DNA of 64,000 nucleotides, from contig JAUCEF010000007.1 in the NCBI GenBank assembly GCA_033558025.1, positions 2,108,001-2,172,000 on the forward strand. Reading direction: 5' to 3'. The translations under genes were made by a program, and so were the position numbers. Source of the stretch: Phytophthora sp. 'mugwort'. Lineage: Eukaryota > Oomycota > Peronosporomycetes > Peronosporales > Peronosporaceae. Of this stretch, positions 22,006-31,822 are shown one piece after another (positions within the stretch are counted from its first letter, which is position 1; every line of letters begins with the position of its first letter). The notes under the pieces are model-generated. The model saw only the letters and a list, made by a program, of their open reading frames with translations. It did no database searches and was not told the DNA's origin.

Positions 22006-23262
22006 CTACAGGAGGCGCACAATGCGCCGTCCAGCGGTCACTTGGGCCGTGAGAAAACCTTCCAATCGGTCTCTCAGTACTTTTGGTGGGCCCACATATA
22101 CAAGTGGGTCGCACAGTATGTGAAGACATGTGAAACATGTCAGCGGGTGAAACCCGCCGGGCACGCCTCGCCCCATTTGCAGAGCCTGCCCGTTCCAGCG
22201 GACTGCTGGAAGTCGATGAGTCTGGACTTCATCTTTAGACTTCCAGTCGACGCCACGGAAACACCGGCATCTTGTTGTTCGTGTGCCGTCTGAGCAAGGT
22301 GATGCGTCGACGACACAGTGACCGGGAACAGGCTGCGAAGCCGTTCCGGGATGGCGTTTTCCGCCATCAGGGTCTGCCGGAGACAATTGTCTCGGATCGT
22401 GACCCGCGGTTTACCGCTGCGTTCTGGCGAACGCTGCTCCAACTACTTGGAACAAGGTTGCACATGTCCACTGCCGAGTATCCTCAGGCGGATGGGCTGA
22501 CAGAGCATGTCAACCGAGTGCTTGAGGACACCTTACGCAGTGTCTGTGCGGAGGCTCCTCGCACTTGATCAGAACATCTGCCATTAGTTGCGTTTACACT
22601 CAACAACGCGGTTCACGCATCGAGCGGGTATACCCCTTTCTACCTGAATGGCTTGCGCCATCCACGGGTGCCACTCACTCTACGAGGCAGAACCCCGTCT
22701 TCGGTTATAAATGGGGGAGAGTCTCGGAAAGCGCTTTCCTCCCGGGTCTCGAACGTGAGACCGGTTTCCTTGCGGAAGCAAGTGGAGTCATTTATCGACA
22801 CCAGGCTGAACGTAATCGGCCGTGTCCGTAATGCCATGGCAGCGGCACAGGACAAACAAAAGGAGTACTCTGACAAGAATGGGGGAAGAGGAAACTTAAA
22901 CGTGTTTAATGTTGGGGATTTAGTCCTACATAGACGCTAGGGACTTGCGACTTGCACTCGCCACGGTAAGTTCGGTTGGGAACAACAAGCTGAAGCACCG
23001 GTTCATTGAACCCTTCGCGGTCCTGGCCAGGCATGGTGCGGCATATACCATTGACCTGCCTAAGTCGATGACGACCCACCGGAAGTTCTACGTGGGCCGT
23101 CTGAAGCGGTACCGTGATCCGCAGGGCTCACAGACCCAGCTCTACAAAGCGAGGCTGCAACTCTTCTCTCTGAGTGCGTCCAGAGCCAGAAGCCCAGGTC
23201 CCTTGCGGGGCCGCGCAAGGGGCTCCATACGAAGGAACCCCGGCTGCATACGCCGAGTATGA
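22006..23262 (+). pseudogene. Ty3/gypsy integrase, frameshifted
   Basis: The zinc-binding part (22042-22293) has SGHLGREKTFQSVSQYFWW and CETCQRVK (HHCC type). The core starts with SMSLDFIF (first Asp), shifts frame, and continues in 22272-22568 with IVSDRDPRF (second Asp) and ADGLTEHVNRVLE (third, Glu). A TGA at 22566-22568 follows. The next part (22653-22940) has RVRNAMAAAQDKQKEYSD and NVFNVGDLVLH. The C-terminal SH3-like end (22945-23262) has KLKHRFIEPFAVLARHG and FYVGRLKRY. All catalytic residues are readable but in separate frames, so the copy is dead. Confidence 0.8.
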
Positions 23263-23619
23263 GCCATAGTGATACGGCTGGGAGTACGCAGGAGGCGCTC
23301 CCGTCTGGGGCAGAGGCCACAGGAGGTCCCGAACGAGAGACAACTCCCGTTAGACTCGGTCTATGGACGCCCAAAAGGCATGCAGGCGTTGGAAGATCCC
23401 GTCCACGTCATTCGTGCGATGGCCGACCCGTCCTTCGAGGGCCGACAAGTCCTCGGCCAGACGATTCACGTCGTCACGAATCGTCCCAAGGACCCCAACG
23501 CTCCCGGCCTGGGCGGCAGCAGCCCAGCCCTCACCAAGTCCAAGCGCAATCTCAAGCGCAAGGACTCGACGACGGAGAGCGGTGTCTTCAACGACACGAG
23601 GTGGAGCCGAAGGCGGCAC
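23128..23619 (-). other. Antisense coding-like frames with coiled coil, copy A
   Basis: Opposite to pol, between integrase end and chromodomain, minus frames 23350-23619 and 23128-23343 read as one helical protein segment: RRRVLALEIALGLGEG, then TIRDDVNRLAEDLSALEGRV with heptad spacing, then a Tyr/Pro/Ala-rich end (YSQPYHYGSYSAYAAGVP). The sense frames here are Arg/Ser/Thr/Pro-rich with stops. It may be the C-terminal end of the antisense reading at 24043-25298, but the sense chromodomain lies between, so a join would need splicing. Mirrored at 39051-39542 and 59372-59863. Confidence 0.4.
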
Positions 23620-23701
23620 ACCAGGTCCTGAGCTGGACCGGAGAGGTGGCGCCTCCTACTCGTACTCGTTCGAGAGCATCACCTTCTCTCCTCGATCGTA
23701 A

Positions 23702-23890
23702 TGGGAGACCCACTACGACGTGGAGCGTGTGCTCCAGAAGCGGCGCGTTCACTTGAAGCGCCAGCTCCGCGTGAAGTGGAGGGGGTACTCGGAAGCTGAG
23801 TGCTCCTGGGAGCCGTACGAACGGCTCCAGGCTGACTGCTCGAAGGCTGTCGCGATCTGGGAACAGAATCGGCGGCAGCTTCATAAGTAG
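23702..23890 (+). pseudogene. Chromodomain at the end of pol
   Basis: The frame following the TAA at 23699-23701 reads ETHYDVERVLQKRR, then LRVKWRGYSEAECSWEPYE and AIWEQNRRQLHK before TAG at 23888-23890. The Y-x-VE-x-(I/V)L start, VKWRGY core, WEP and final helix match CHROMO domains that chromoviral integrases carry to target modified histones. It is separated from the integrase by several stops. Copies in B (38780-38968) and C (59945-60134) are the same. Confidence 0.8.
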
Positions 23891-24042
23891 TTTGGGCTTT
23901 CTTGCCCGAACGGGTTGTGGTCGTAGAACTAAGACCATATCCGCGCTCGTCGTGAGCGCTAGAAGCAGGATGCTTCTGCAGCGCTCAGGATAGCTGGCGT
24001 TTGCCTATCACATGGGCGAAATCATTGTGGAGATCTCGGAGG

Positions 24043-25298
24043 TCAAGCTAGCGTGAGATCCTGCCGGAGAACACCAAGTTGTCCTTGTGAGCAGCGCGTA
24101 GCTGCCCACCTCCAAAAGACGGCTTCTGCCTCTTGGAATGAGCCACAGCGTGGGGGGCAACACGGCTGGATAGCCTCACACAAGTCACAGTCCCGACCGG
24201 AGTTCTGGCTTCTTTCGCCGGCTCGTGAACTCCTTAAAAGGAAATGTCGTGCGGTGCGAGGAGCACGCACCGAGCAATACTTACGTTCTGGAACTAGGGC
24301 TGCTTGGTCACCATGTGGTGCTCATAAACGCCTAGAAGATCGCCCGCCAAGAAGCACGCGAGGCGGCTGGTGCTGACCCATGTAGGCGTCGGCTCCGTAG
24401 GACTCCTCAGGAGGGAAGTACCTGGGAGCGGAAGGCGGTCCCCACGAACAGGTGAAGAGTACTTTACAGGCGACCGGGTCGCCGGGGCCCGCACTCCCTT
24501 ATGACGAGCAGCCTAGTACTCCGACTAGTGCCTGTCGAGATCGTTGGAGACCTCTCGGCCGACTTGGCCCTCTTCCTCTTTCCGGAAGAAGAACTGAAGA
24601 GGCCCTTGTTCGTGAGAGTGAGGGTCCCATAGCCTTCACGGATCGGAGAACTGGAAGCAGCCCGTCGCTTACGGCTGACTTCCGAGGCTGCTGCAGCCTT
24701 AGCAGCCTTGACGCGGGCAGTTGCCTCCGCGAGCATCAAGTTCTTGATCGGAGAGCGAGGTTTCTTTTCGTCCTCCTTGCACGAGCTAGGACTCCCCTGA
24801 CGTTCGAGCGTCTTCGGCTCATCGTCATAGTCGCCGTTATGGCTTGACAGCGGGGTACGAGACCTAAGCGAGTCCCACTGACTCGGGTCGCCGTCAGGCC
24901 CTTGACGAGCGGGATCTCGTTATCGACCCAGGACATGGGAGACTTGTCCGAGTCCTCCTCATAGTCCATGAGGAGCTCAGGGTCCTCCTCAGGCGGTTCA
25001 GGTGCCTTGGGGTCGCCGTGGATACCTTGGTGGATCCCGTAGCGGCAGAGCCATTGCTGGACGGCTTAGAGCTCTTAGCCTGCTACTTGGAAGCAACAGG
25101 CTTGGCAGGCGCTTTCACACCGCTGTCAGACCGAGACTTGGCTATGCTTGAGGCTGATGTGGAAGCCGAGAAGAAGAAGAGCACGCGGAAGTGTTCGGGC
25201 TCAATAGGAAATGAGCCGGCTGCGGAAGACAAACCGCAGCGAAGTCGATGTAATACGACTTGGAGAGTGAAAGGCGGCGATTTCCTTCCACTCGCCCT
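24043..25298 (-). other. Antisense ORF relic in element 3' region, copy A
   Basis: Between chromodomain and 3' LTR the minus strand reads as a largely continuous Ser/Pro/Lys/Glu-rich protein over several frames: SGVKAPAKPVASK, then EEDPELLMDYEEDSDKSPM, PKTLERQGSPSSCKED, KPRSPIKNLMLAEATARVKA, SVSRKRRA-like basic runs, and later DLCEAIQPCCPPRCGSF. Few frameshifts and stops interrupt it. The ATG (MASGRKSPPF) is present in copies B and C but changed to CTG's partner sequence in A. No known domain; charged regions suggest a nucleic-acid-binding or scaffold protein. Not proven to be expressed. Confidence 0.45.
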
Positions 25299-25321
25299 GG
25301 ATAGTCGGTAAACCGAACCTA

Positions 25322-25333
25322 AGTGGGGAAGGA
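25322..25333 (+). promoter_or_regulatory. Polypurine tract of copy A
   Basis: AGTGGGGAAGGA directly precedes the TG of the 3' LTR at 25334, the expected place for plus-strand priming. The same tract occurs before the LTRs of copies B and C. Confidence 0.75.
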
Positions 25334-25692
25334 TGTAACGGGATTACATGAAGAGTGCCAAGTCACTCTTCAGAATGGTGTACCCAAGTACCTTAAGTGA
25401 TGTAGCCAACATCATATGGCGTCACGATAATGGCGTCACGGATAGGTACCACATACGGTACAAAAACCTCAGAACCACCCAATACGATAACATCTAGGAA
25501 CTTTATAGGTGACTAATAGCTAGGATGTGGATGCATTAAAAGGGGTCACTAATAAATATATTCAGTCTTAAATCTACCTAATTCTGGTAACAGTCCCACA
25601 GGCCAGGGACTAGTGAACTGCCGTTCACTGGGAGTTTGTATACTCTCCGGAAGCACACTTCCTGTGCGCAAGGTGTTGTGTGCCCCACCACA
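25334..25692 (+). repeat. 3' LTR of copy A (359 bp)
   Basis: Starts TGTAACGGGATTACATG and ends GTGCCCCACCACA. It differs from LTR1 and LTR2 at many positions (for example the 25375-25440 and 25510-25550 blocks), much more than copy A differs from copy B. Confidence 0.85.
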
Positions 25693-26492
25693 AACCGTGC
25701 CTTCCGTCGTATAAAACGCAGAGCCACAAATGAGCTCGACAGTTAATCACACCTGCATTTTGACCAATCAACTTTCGCTCTGCTCTGCAAGAGATCTGTC
25801 TTACGATTTCTAGACAAGTGATTGAGAAGCTGGCAACTCTGGTTATTAGCATGGCTTTTCGGGTCCATCACACTCGCATTTTGGTACTCTAGGAGGCCCG
25901 TGCCGCTAGACGCCCTAGACGCTCTTCATATGGGCGACGGGGGGGGGGGGGGGGAGTTCTTGATGCGCTCTGCACATTATGGACCCCTTTCCAACAACGT
26001 TTGGTGGACATCTAGTACTAATTTAGCTTAAGTTCGCGCGAACTTTCGGTCCGTACTACATTTCATTTAGCATCGACCAACAACCGGTATCTAAGTAGAT
26101 TCCGGTGCCATAACCCAAAGCTTTTATAGGGGCCCGAAATCGTACAATACCCGAGCAACATCTCTAAACAGCAGATTCTAGCTTTACAAATTGTCTGCTA
26201 CGTGGGTGGTTGATCTAATCTGTCAGTTGCAACCTGGGGAAGAGTAAGCCGACTAACCGCAACAAATTCAAATTCAAATTAGATAATCTCCGTTGCATTA
26301 CATACCAATCCACCAGGGCTTAATGGAATTCATACACAAGTCGCCCCCTCATGTGCGCTTGCAATGCAGGACGATGCGCAATTCACAGCGCGGCGCGATC
26401 ATCTCGAAGCGACTCCCGAATAAATATTACGAGCCGTCGACTGCGAGCGCCTTGTGAACAACGGCGTTAACAACAACAGATACCGAAGCCTC
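25693..26492. other. No gene; contains a 16-G run
   Basis: Spacer between the copy A 3' LTR and the first island gene. A run of 16 G at 25939-25954 is the longest homopolymer seen. Short frames only. Confidence 0.5.
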
Positions 26493-26909
26493 TCACGAGT
26501 AGAACAACAAGTAGCTTGTAAGCGACGCGTTGGGGTCCTTCACCATAAGAATGAACACGGCAACCATCCCAAGTGTGCCCACGGCGACCACAAGCGCTAG
26601 CACAAAGCGTAGCAGCAGCACGAAGAAGATGCCGTGCAGGATGCCTCTAGCCTCGCCGCGGAACACCTCGACCGACTTGGCTGTGCTGCTCTCCAGGTTG
26701 AGCAGCTCGTTGAACTCGCCCGACGTGTCGCTGAAGGTGCGTCGGCGGTGGCGGGCCATGAGTAGGTTATGGAACGGCGAGGGCTTGCTGGACAGGCGCG
26801 CACTGCCGGGGCGGGCGCGCCTCCGCTGCGCCGACTCGGACGAGTCCGATTGCGCTCGGATTGGTGGGGCGGGTTGCGTAGCAGCTCGGCTCACAGCTTG
26901 GTCCGGCAT
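26493..26909 (-). CDS. Small membrane protein, unknown function (138 aa)
   Basis: Single-exon minus-strand ORF. The N-terminal ~85 residues are polar and basic with Ser/Arg-rich stretches, then GEFNELLNLES. A strongly hydrophobic segment at about residues 92-122 (GIFFVLLLRFVLALVVAVG, TLGMVAVFILMV) is followed by a short tail ending YLLFYS. This is one long or two tightly packed membrane helices near the C terminus with the N terminus probably cytosolic. I do not recognise a named family. It lies 591 bp downstream of the PP2C gene on the same strand. The opposite 138-codon frame is a mirror shadow, lacking this hydrophobic logic. Confidence 0.65.
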   Translation of the reverse strand: MPDQAVSRAATQPAPPIRAQSDSSESAQRRRARPGSARLSSKPSPFHNLLMARHRRRTFSDTSGEFNELLNLESSTAKSVEVFRGEARGILHGIFFVLLLRFVLALVVAVGTLGMVAVFILMVKDPNASLTSYLLFYS

Positions 26910-27500
26910 GCTGGCTGATGTCCTGATGATGCTTGGGACCTACTGAGATCGTAACGAGGCCGGACGCTTGACTTGTTTGTCTCTCGGGGTCGTAGCTACA
27001 ACGAGATCGCCCGTGCAAGCGCGCGAAGGTCGGAAGATAAAAGCGCAGTCCACAAACCAAAGACGGAGCCACCGCAGTGTCAAAGCGGGAATGCGCGTAC
27101 CTGTCTTTTGTTCCGACCACGAACTACATAGTGAAATTAAGTATAAATGAGGAGAGGTGACTGGTTGAAAAGCTGTAGCAAATTCAAAGAAACCGTGTAC
27201 AGTACTTACTTCAAAACTGAACTGCTTGCTGCTTCGGCGGAAGTGCTGGGTGCTCTTGCCAATACATGTAGCAGATGCAATACATGTGCAGTAGCATGCG
27301 CTATTGGCTGGTACCAGCCACCACGTACGTGTATGCATTTGATTACGCCCACACGCGAGTGATGACGCCGGCTTCGGAGCAATTTTTCCCGTCAGCGACC
27401 ACAGCGGCCAAACAATTCCATCGAGTTTTATGAGAATTTCACTTTATCTATGCGACGGCGGGCGAGGTGATATGATAGAAACATAAAGTTTGCCAGCACA
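26910..27500. other. Intergenic, no gene seen
   Basis: Lies between the 3' end of the PP2C gene and the start of the small membrane protein gene. Must hold the promoter of the latter. Short frames here have no motifs. Confidence 0.5.
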
Positions 27501-28696
27501 CTATAGCTTAGACGCCATGACGACTACTTTCGCCACGACGACTGTGATATCATCGGGCTTAAGGTTGTGACGGAGTGAAGCCAGCACAACATTCTCGGCG
27601 GCCTTGTCCGGGTTCTCCGTAATAACGTCCACGAAGGACGCGAGCTCGCCCGACCAGTATCGGCGCCACAATAGTACAGGCTGTAGCAGAGGCAGAAGGC
27701 AACAGAAAGTAAATAATGTCAGTACTTGTGCTCGAATACTTGGTCCTGATATAGCGGCGTACCGGGAACTGCGGGGGCGTCTTCTGAAGGTCCGGGGCAA
27801 AGTTGTCCCATACGCCATCAGTGGCAAGCACCACGAGATCTCCGTCCTGGACATCAATCTCACCTGAGTCCGCCTGTAGAAACATCCGTCAGCACAATAT
27901 TTCTAGCATACAGCATCCCAATTAAAAACGACTCACATCGTCGGGATGGTTCTCAATAGCGCCATATTGCTTAAACCGTAGCGGGATCTTTGCTAACTGA
28001 TACGGGGCGCGTCCGTAGTACTGCAACACCGAACAGATTTCGTCAGACACACACAATTCCTTGTATATCTCTAAACATGCCACCACCGACCTGGAATTTA
28101 CTGCGGAAAATAATCTCGCCGTTGCGGATGACCACGAAGCCCGAGTCTCCGAGATTCGAGTACTCGAGGACGGGCTTGCCCGTAGGAGACTGCTTCAGTC
28201 TCACAATGCAGGCCGTCGTACTGCCCGCCTCCACCTCGTCGTCCAACAACGCCTGGTTGTATCCGTGAGCCAACACCTGCTGGGTCGTGGGAATCTCATT
28301 ATTGGCCGTCTGCTGGCGCACGAAAACGGCCGCGTTGCGCATGAGCGAGCGCGAGATTTTGCCCGGGTCTACGCCGTTCTCGTTCCAGCCACCGACGCCG
28401 TCGGCCACTCCCACCACGTCGGGCGTGAGGAAGAACGAGTCCTCTCCGCATATGGCCGGGTTTGCGCCGATGCCACTATTGTCCTTTCCCAGTGCGCAGC
28501 GCTTGCTCTTACAGGCAGCCTTGGCGTCCAGGAAGAAGGAAGCAGCGCTGGCCACGCGGCTCTGACCATCGGAGGTCGCCGGATTTCCGGCAGACGAGCT
28601 GAAGTGGAAGGCGCGACGCTGCGTCATGACGGACCGGCGCAGAGACCGTTGGACGGAAGTGACGGCCGCGGGACGGCCCAGGCGCTGCAGCATCAT
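27501..28696 (-). CDS. PP2C-family phosphatase, PTC7/PPTC7-like, mitochondrial
   Basis: Four exons inferred: 28091-28696, 27937-28020, 27763-27873, 27501-27680, each join in phase 0 with GT-AG introns (70, 63 and 82 nt), giving about 326 aa. The N terminus (MMLQRLGRPAAV, then QRSLRRSVMTQRRAF) is Arg-rich without acids, a mitochondrial presequence pattern. PP2C motifs follow in order: CGEDSFFL, VGVADGVGGW, GSTTACIV, YSNLGDSGFVVIRNG, LVVLATDGVWDN and PDDITVVVAKV, with the metal-binding aspartates present. PTC7-type enzymes are Mn/Mg-dependent Ser/Thr phosphatases of the mitochondrial matrix. Exon 3-4 splice choice is less certain. It shares a 212-bp divergent promoter with the bL20m gene. Confidence 0.88.
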
Positions 28697-28908
28697 GGGC
28701 GTCGGTTTTTACTGCTTGGCCGTCGTCACCCCAAACCTGGAGGTTACTGCTGTGTGCGGTCACTACAGCTTCTGAAACAGAGTTTCATCCAATCCGAAGT
28801 GTAGACGTATTTGATTGGACACAAATCAGACACGAGTACAGTGGTCACCAACGAGCTCCCCACCGCCGTAGACTCAATTCGGGCAGAACACCAGTAGAGC
28901 AGAGCAGC
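28697..28908. promoter_or_regulatory. Divergent promoter between PP2C and bL20m genes
   Basis: Only 212 bp separates the two start codons, which point away from each other, so both promoters and both 5' leaders must fit here. No TATA box is evident. Confidence 0.6.
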
Positions 28909-29355
28909 ATGTCGTGGGCCAAGCACAAGAAGATCTTGGCCATGGCCAAGGGCTACCGTGGCCGCGCCAACTCATGCTACCGCACGGCCATCAACCGCGT
29001 GGAGAAGGGTCTACAGTACCAGTATCGCGATCGCAAGCAGAAGAAGCGCGTACGTTGTCAGCACCGTCGTTCCCATTACTTGTTCCCATTACTTTGCTTT
29101 TTTTTTTTTTTTTTACTTACAGTTTTATCTATATATATCATCACGCAGGACATGCGCTCGCTGTGGATCCAGAAGATCAACGCCGGGGCGCGCCAGGAAG
29201 GGCTCTCGTACTCTAAACTCTATGGCAAGATGAACGGCTCGGGCATTGAGTTGAACCGCAAAGTACTGGCCGACATGGCCGCTACGGAGCCCTTCAGCTT
29301 TAAGTCGGTGCTAGAGGTCGTCAAGCACATGGAGGGCATCACCAAGGCTCTGTAA
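28909..29355 (+). CDS. MRPL20: Mitochondrial large-subunit ribosomal protein bL20m
   Basis: Two exons, 28909-29049 and 29149-29355, with a 99-nt GT-AG intron containing a T-rich run, give 115 aa, the usual L20 length. The protein starts SWAKHKKILAMAKGYRGRA, like the bacterial L20 RHKKxLKxAKGYxGxR signature, then YRDRKQKKR, and after the intron LWIQKINAGARQEGLSYSK and NRKVLADMA. L20 binds 23S rRNA and is needed early in large-subunit assembly. The eukaryotic intron shows a nuclear gene, so the product serves the mitochondrial ribosome. The first codon starts directly in the conserved region, so there is no long presequence; the basic N terminus may act as one. Confidence 0.93.
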   Translation: MSWAKHKKILAMAKGYRGRANSCYRTAINRVEKGLQYQYRDRKQKKRVRCQHRRSHYLFPLLCFFFFFLLTVLSIYIITQDMRSLWIQKINAGARQEGLSYSKLYGKMNGSGIELNRKVLADMAATEPFSFKSVLEVVKHMEGITKAL

Positions 29356-29732
29356 ATATGCGAAACCTTTCGGTGCCAGAACGGGCGGCGGCCTCGCTGA
29401 ACGTGCTGTCGCAAACAAGCTTAGGCAAAGTTAGTGATGACAACGTCCATAGCTTGCGGACAAGAACAGATCAGGTTTTGACTTGTGTTGGGCGAAGTTA
29501 ATATCCAGGATGAGAGCGTGCGCTGGCAATGCAAGACAGTCGTGTGAATTGTGAAGAGACAGGCATCTTTTTTATTTGTTTTTATGTTTTGCGTCTCTCG
29601 ACTGCGCGTAGATTCCATCGCCGACTGGCGCAAGAAGGCTTCATTTGCTTCACTTCTTCACCCCTCGGACATTGACAAGAGCGCTACTTGTTGACACAAA
29701 AGTATCGCCTTCGTGTAACTCATGTGATGAGC
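29356..29732. other. Shared 3' intergenic region
   Basis: Convergent 377-bp gap between bL20m and the phosphagen kinase; holds both 3' ends. No gene. Confidence 0.6.
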
Positions 29733-31111
29733 TTACTTAAGGATCGCGGCAACCTTCTTGTCGATCGATCGCCCCTTCTTCAGGTCTTCCTCGAGCTCAA
29801 TGAGCTTCCAGATGCCATCGATCATGGCCTGGACCAGCTCAACCTCCGAAAAGCCAATACGGGCTTTGTTGGAAACATCGTAGACACCGCCAGGGCCAGG
29901 AGGAGAGTGCTCGCCCTTCGAACCGCGGGCCTGAAGACCCAATGCGGAGCACAGACTGTAGAAGCGTTCTGACTCCTTCGACAACTGCGGGAACTTGATC
30001 ATGACGCTAGCGCGCAGACCCGTACCCAGGTTGGACGGGCACGTGCAAACGAAGCCCAGGTGGTTGTCGTACATGTATTCGCGACCTTCGCCCTTGACGA
30101 CCTTCTCCACATCCGACACGCCACGGCTGAAGCGGTCGAACACCTCCTGGATGTTGCCGCCATTCTGCATGGCGATCACACGCATGTGGTCTTCCTCGTT
30201 AACCCAGACCAAGAAGGTCTTGTTGTTGTTGTGGAAGATGCCACGTCCATCGGGCCAGTCACGAGCGGCACCAGCGTTGGTCAGCAGAGTACCGCCACCC
30301 GGCTTCTGAAACAGGAAGTGGTCGTCAATCAGCTGTTGCTCCTCCTCCTTGGTCATTTTGCTTAGCGGATAATATTTGCCCGTCAGGTCTTTGGTGAGGT
30401 TGCTCAGCGCCTTCGACAGCACACGCTCGACCTCACGGCGTTCACCACGCGATGTTCCAGGCGGCAAGGCCAGTCCACGGACACTACGACCAGCGCGGAT
30501 ACGGGTCGAGATGACGTAGCTATCCGGGATTTTGCCGTTGCGGATCTTGGACGGGTCGATGTCCGTCTTGTGGGTATCCGTGGGCTTGTAGCCGTGCCAG
30601 CCCTCAATGACAGGGTCCATGAGCTCCTTGAAAGTTTGGTACGACTCTTCGTCGCCAGCCACAACGCCAACGCCGAGGTGGGGCGTATCGATACCCGTCT
30701 GGATGGCCTGGTCGATCGTGTAGCCGCTGGATGTCTTGCGGTCCTTAAGCTTGTCGTAGATCTCGGGTGTCAGGTGCTTGGCCATCAGGCTCTTGTGCTT
30801 GGGGGTGATCACGGGGTAGTTATTGTACTTGGCCTTGGCAGTAGTGGTCGCGCCGCTGATGCCTAGGTCATGCTCGATGTTCTTGAGACGGCTCGAAATG
30901 TCCAGCAGCATATCGGACGTCGAGTTGGAGCTCTCGGCAGGTTTGGTCTGTGTCAGCGTAGACGCCGCCAGGCCCAGCGTCACGGCGCCGGCACCGGCGA
31001 TGTAGCGGGCGTTGGTCTTGAAAATGCGCCCTGCAGTGGCAACATCAACAACGGATATGTCAGCGGATCTACGCTCTAACTCGAGAGTTTCAATCTTCAC
31101 GTACCCAACAT
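29733..31111 (-). CDS. Phosphagen (guanidino) kinase, mitochondrial, probable taurocyamine kinase
   Basis: I place the start at 31111: a 7-nt first exon (31105-31111), a 74-nt GT-AG intron (31031-31104), then 29733-31030, giving 434 aa. This yields the N terminus [19 protein letters not shown], a typical mitochondrial signal; the unspliced 528-codon frame adds 90 codons with no such signal. Phosphagen kinase hallmarks follow: [52 protein letters not shown] (reactive Cys at about residue 333) and [19 protein letters not shown]. It moves phosphate between ATP and a guanidino compound. The CPSNLGTG form is creatine-kinase-like, and Phytophthora enzymes of this type are known as taurocyamine kinases; the substrate here is inferred. 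CCT7 lies upstream on the same strand. Confidence 0.9.
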
Positions 31112-31822
31112 TGTGCTTGCGAGGATTCACGTTTGGGTGGTGACCAGTCAGATCGAAAGTGCCCGAGGGGAGCAATGAGCGGCGGGCTGCCACCGCATGA
31201 AGAAGATCTTTTGGAGGCCCCTCAATGGCGGAGGGATCCGGTACTACCGGCGGTAGTGTGACGCTTGAAGATTCGCAATGCCCTTTAGTGAAAGTAGGTG
31301 TAGCGAACACAACTGACACACAACTTCAAGGTACAGGACTATGGTACCTTGAAACAGGAGGACTGGCGTCAGTGCTGGCCTGCCACGGGCCTTCATGGCC
31401 GACACGGCACCGTGCATTGAGACACCTTCTGTACACATGCGCGTTAAAGACCGGCTGCAAGCCCTACGTCCTCTTCCCCGGCTCAAGTCAACGTGCGAGA
31501 CGCTCGCCGAGCGAGAGAGCCTACACGAGTAATCAAGCATTTGGAGGAGCACAGATACCACACGAGTTTTAATCTGCAGTCAATCTCCCACGGTATACAC
31601 GCGCGTAAACGACACTTGTTTTTTAGGGCAGCGAACTTGTACTCAAATAAGTATGTTTTGTGTCGACGCGCGTCGCAACTTACCACGACCGCCACACGGT
31701 GTCTTCCCTAGCTCTCTCCTCAAAGTCAACGTCGCAAGCCCTCTCCAAAGCGTGCGGCCGCCCGGACTGGATCAGGCCGCATCTTCTCTACCTAAAGGCA
31801 CAGCAATCTGCGTGATATGCGC
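31112..31822. other. Intergenic between CCT7 and phosphagen kinase
   Basis: Holds the kinase promoter and the CCT7 3' end. The open frame that extends the kinase ORF to 31319 is probably 5' leader. Confidence 0.5.

Larger units (their letters stand above)
15061..25692 (+). mobile_element. Composite Ty3/gypsy chromovirus complex, copy A
   Basis: Order on the plus strand: LTR1, leader and truncated gag, reversed DDE transposase fragment, LTR2, leader, gag, protease, RT, RNase H, integrase, chromodomain, antisense-coding 3' region, polypurine tract, 3' LTR. LTR1 to the transposase end is a 2,456-bp unit; its first part repeats exactly in LTR2 and the start of the inner element. The 5 bp before LTR1 (GGATA) and after the 3' LTR (AACCG) do not match, so no target-site duplication. 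An inverted, nearly identical copy B lies at 36982-47608. Position x in A corresponds to 62670-x in B for most of the element. Confidence 0.85.

Noticed and set aside
17951..23890. Repeat-induced point mutation as the cause of pol decay
   Set aside because: The stops I can assign are mostly transversions and indels, not C-to-T changes.
24452..24847. 131-codon sense ORF after pol (also in copies B and C)
   Set aside because: Arg/Ser/Leu-rich without motif; the antisense strand reads more like protein. Kept open only as the counter-hypothesis to the antisense ORF.
28061..28804. 247-codon plus ORF
   Set aside because: Exactly opposite to PP2C exon 1, which has all family motifs; composition is that of a shadow.
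31112..31319. N-terminal extension of the phosphagen kinase to 528 residues
   Set aside because: The spliced start at 31111 gives a mitochondrial signal and consensus splice sites; the extension has no known domain.
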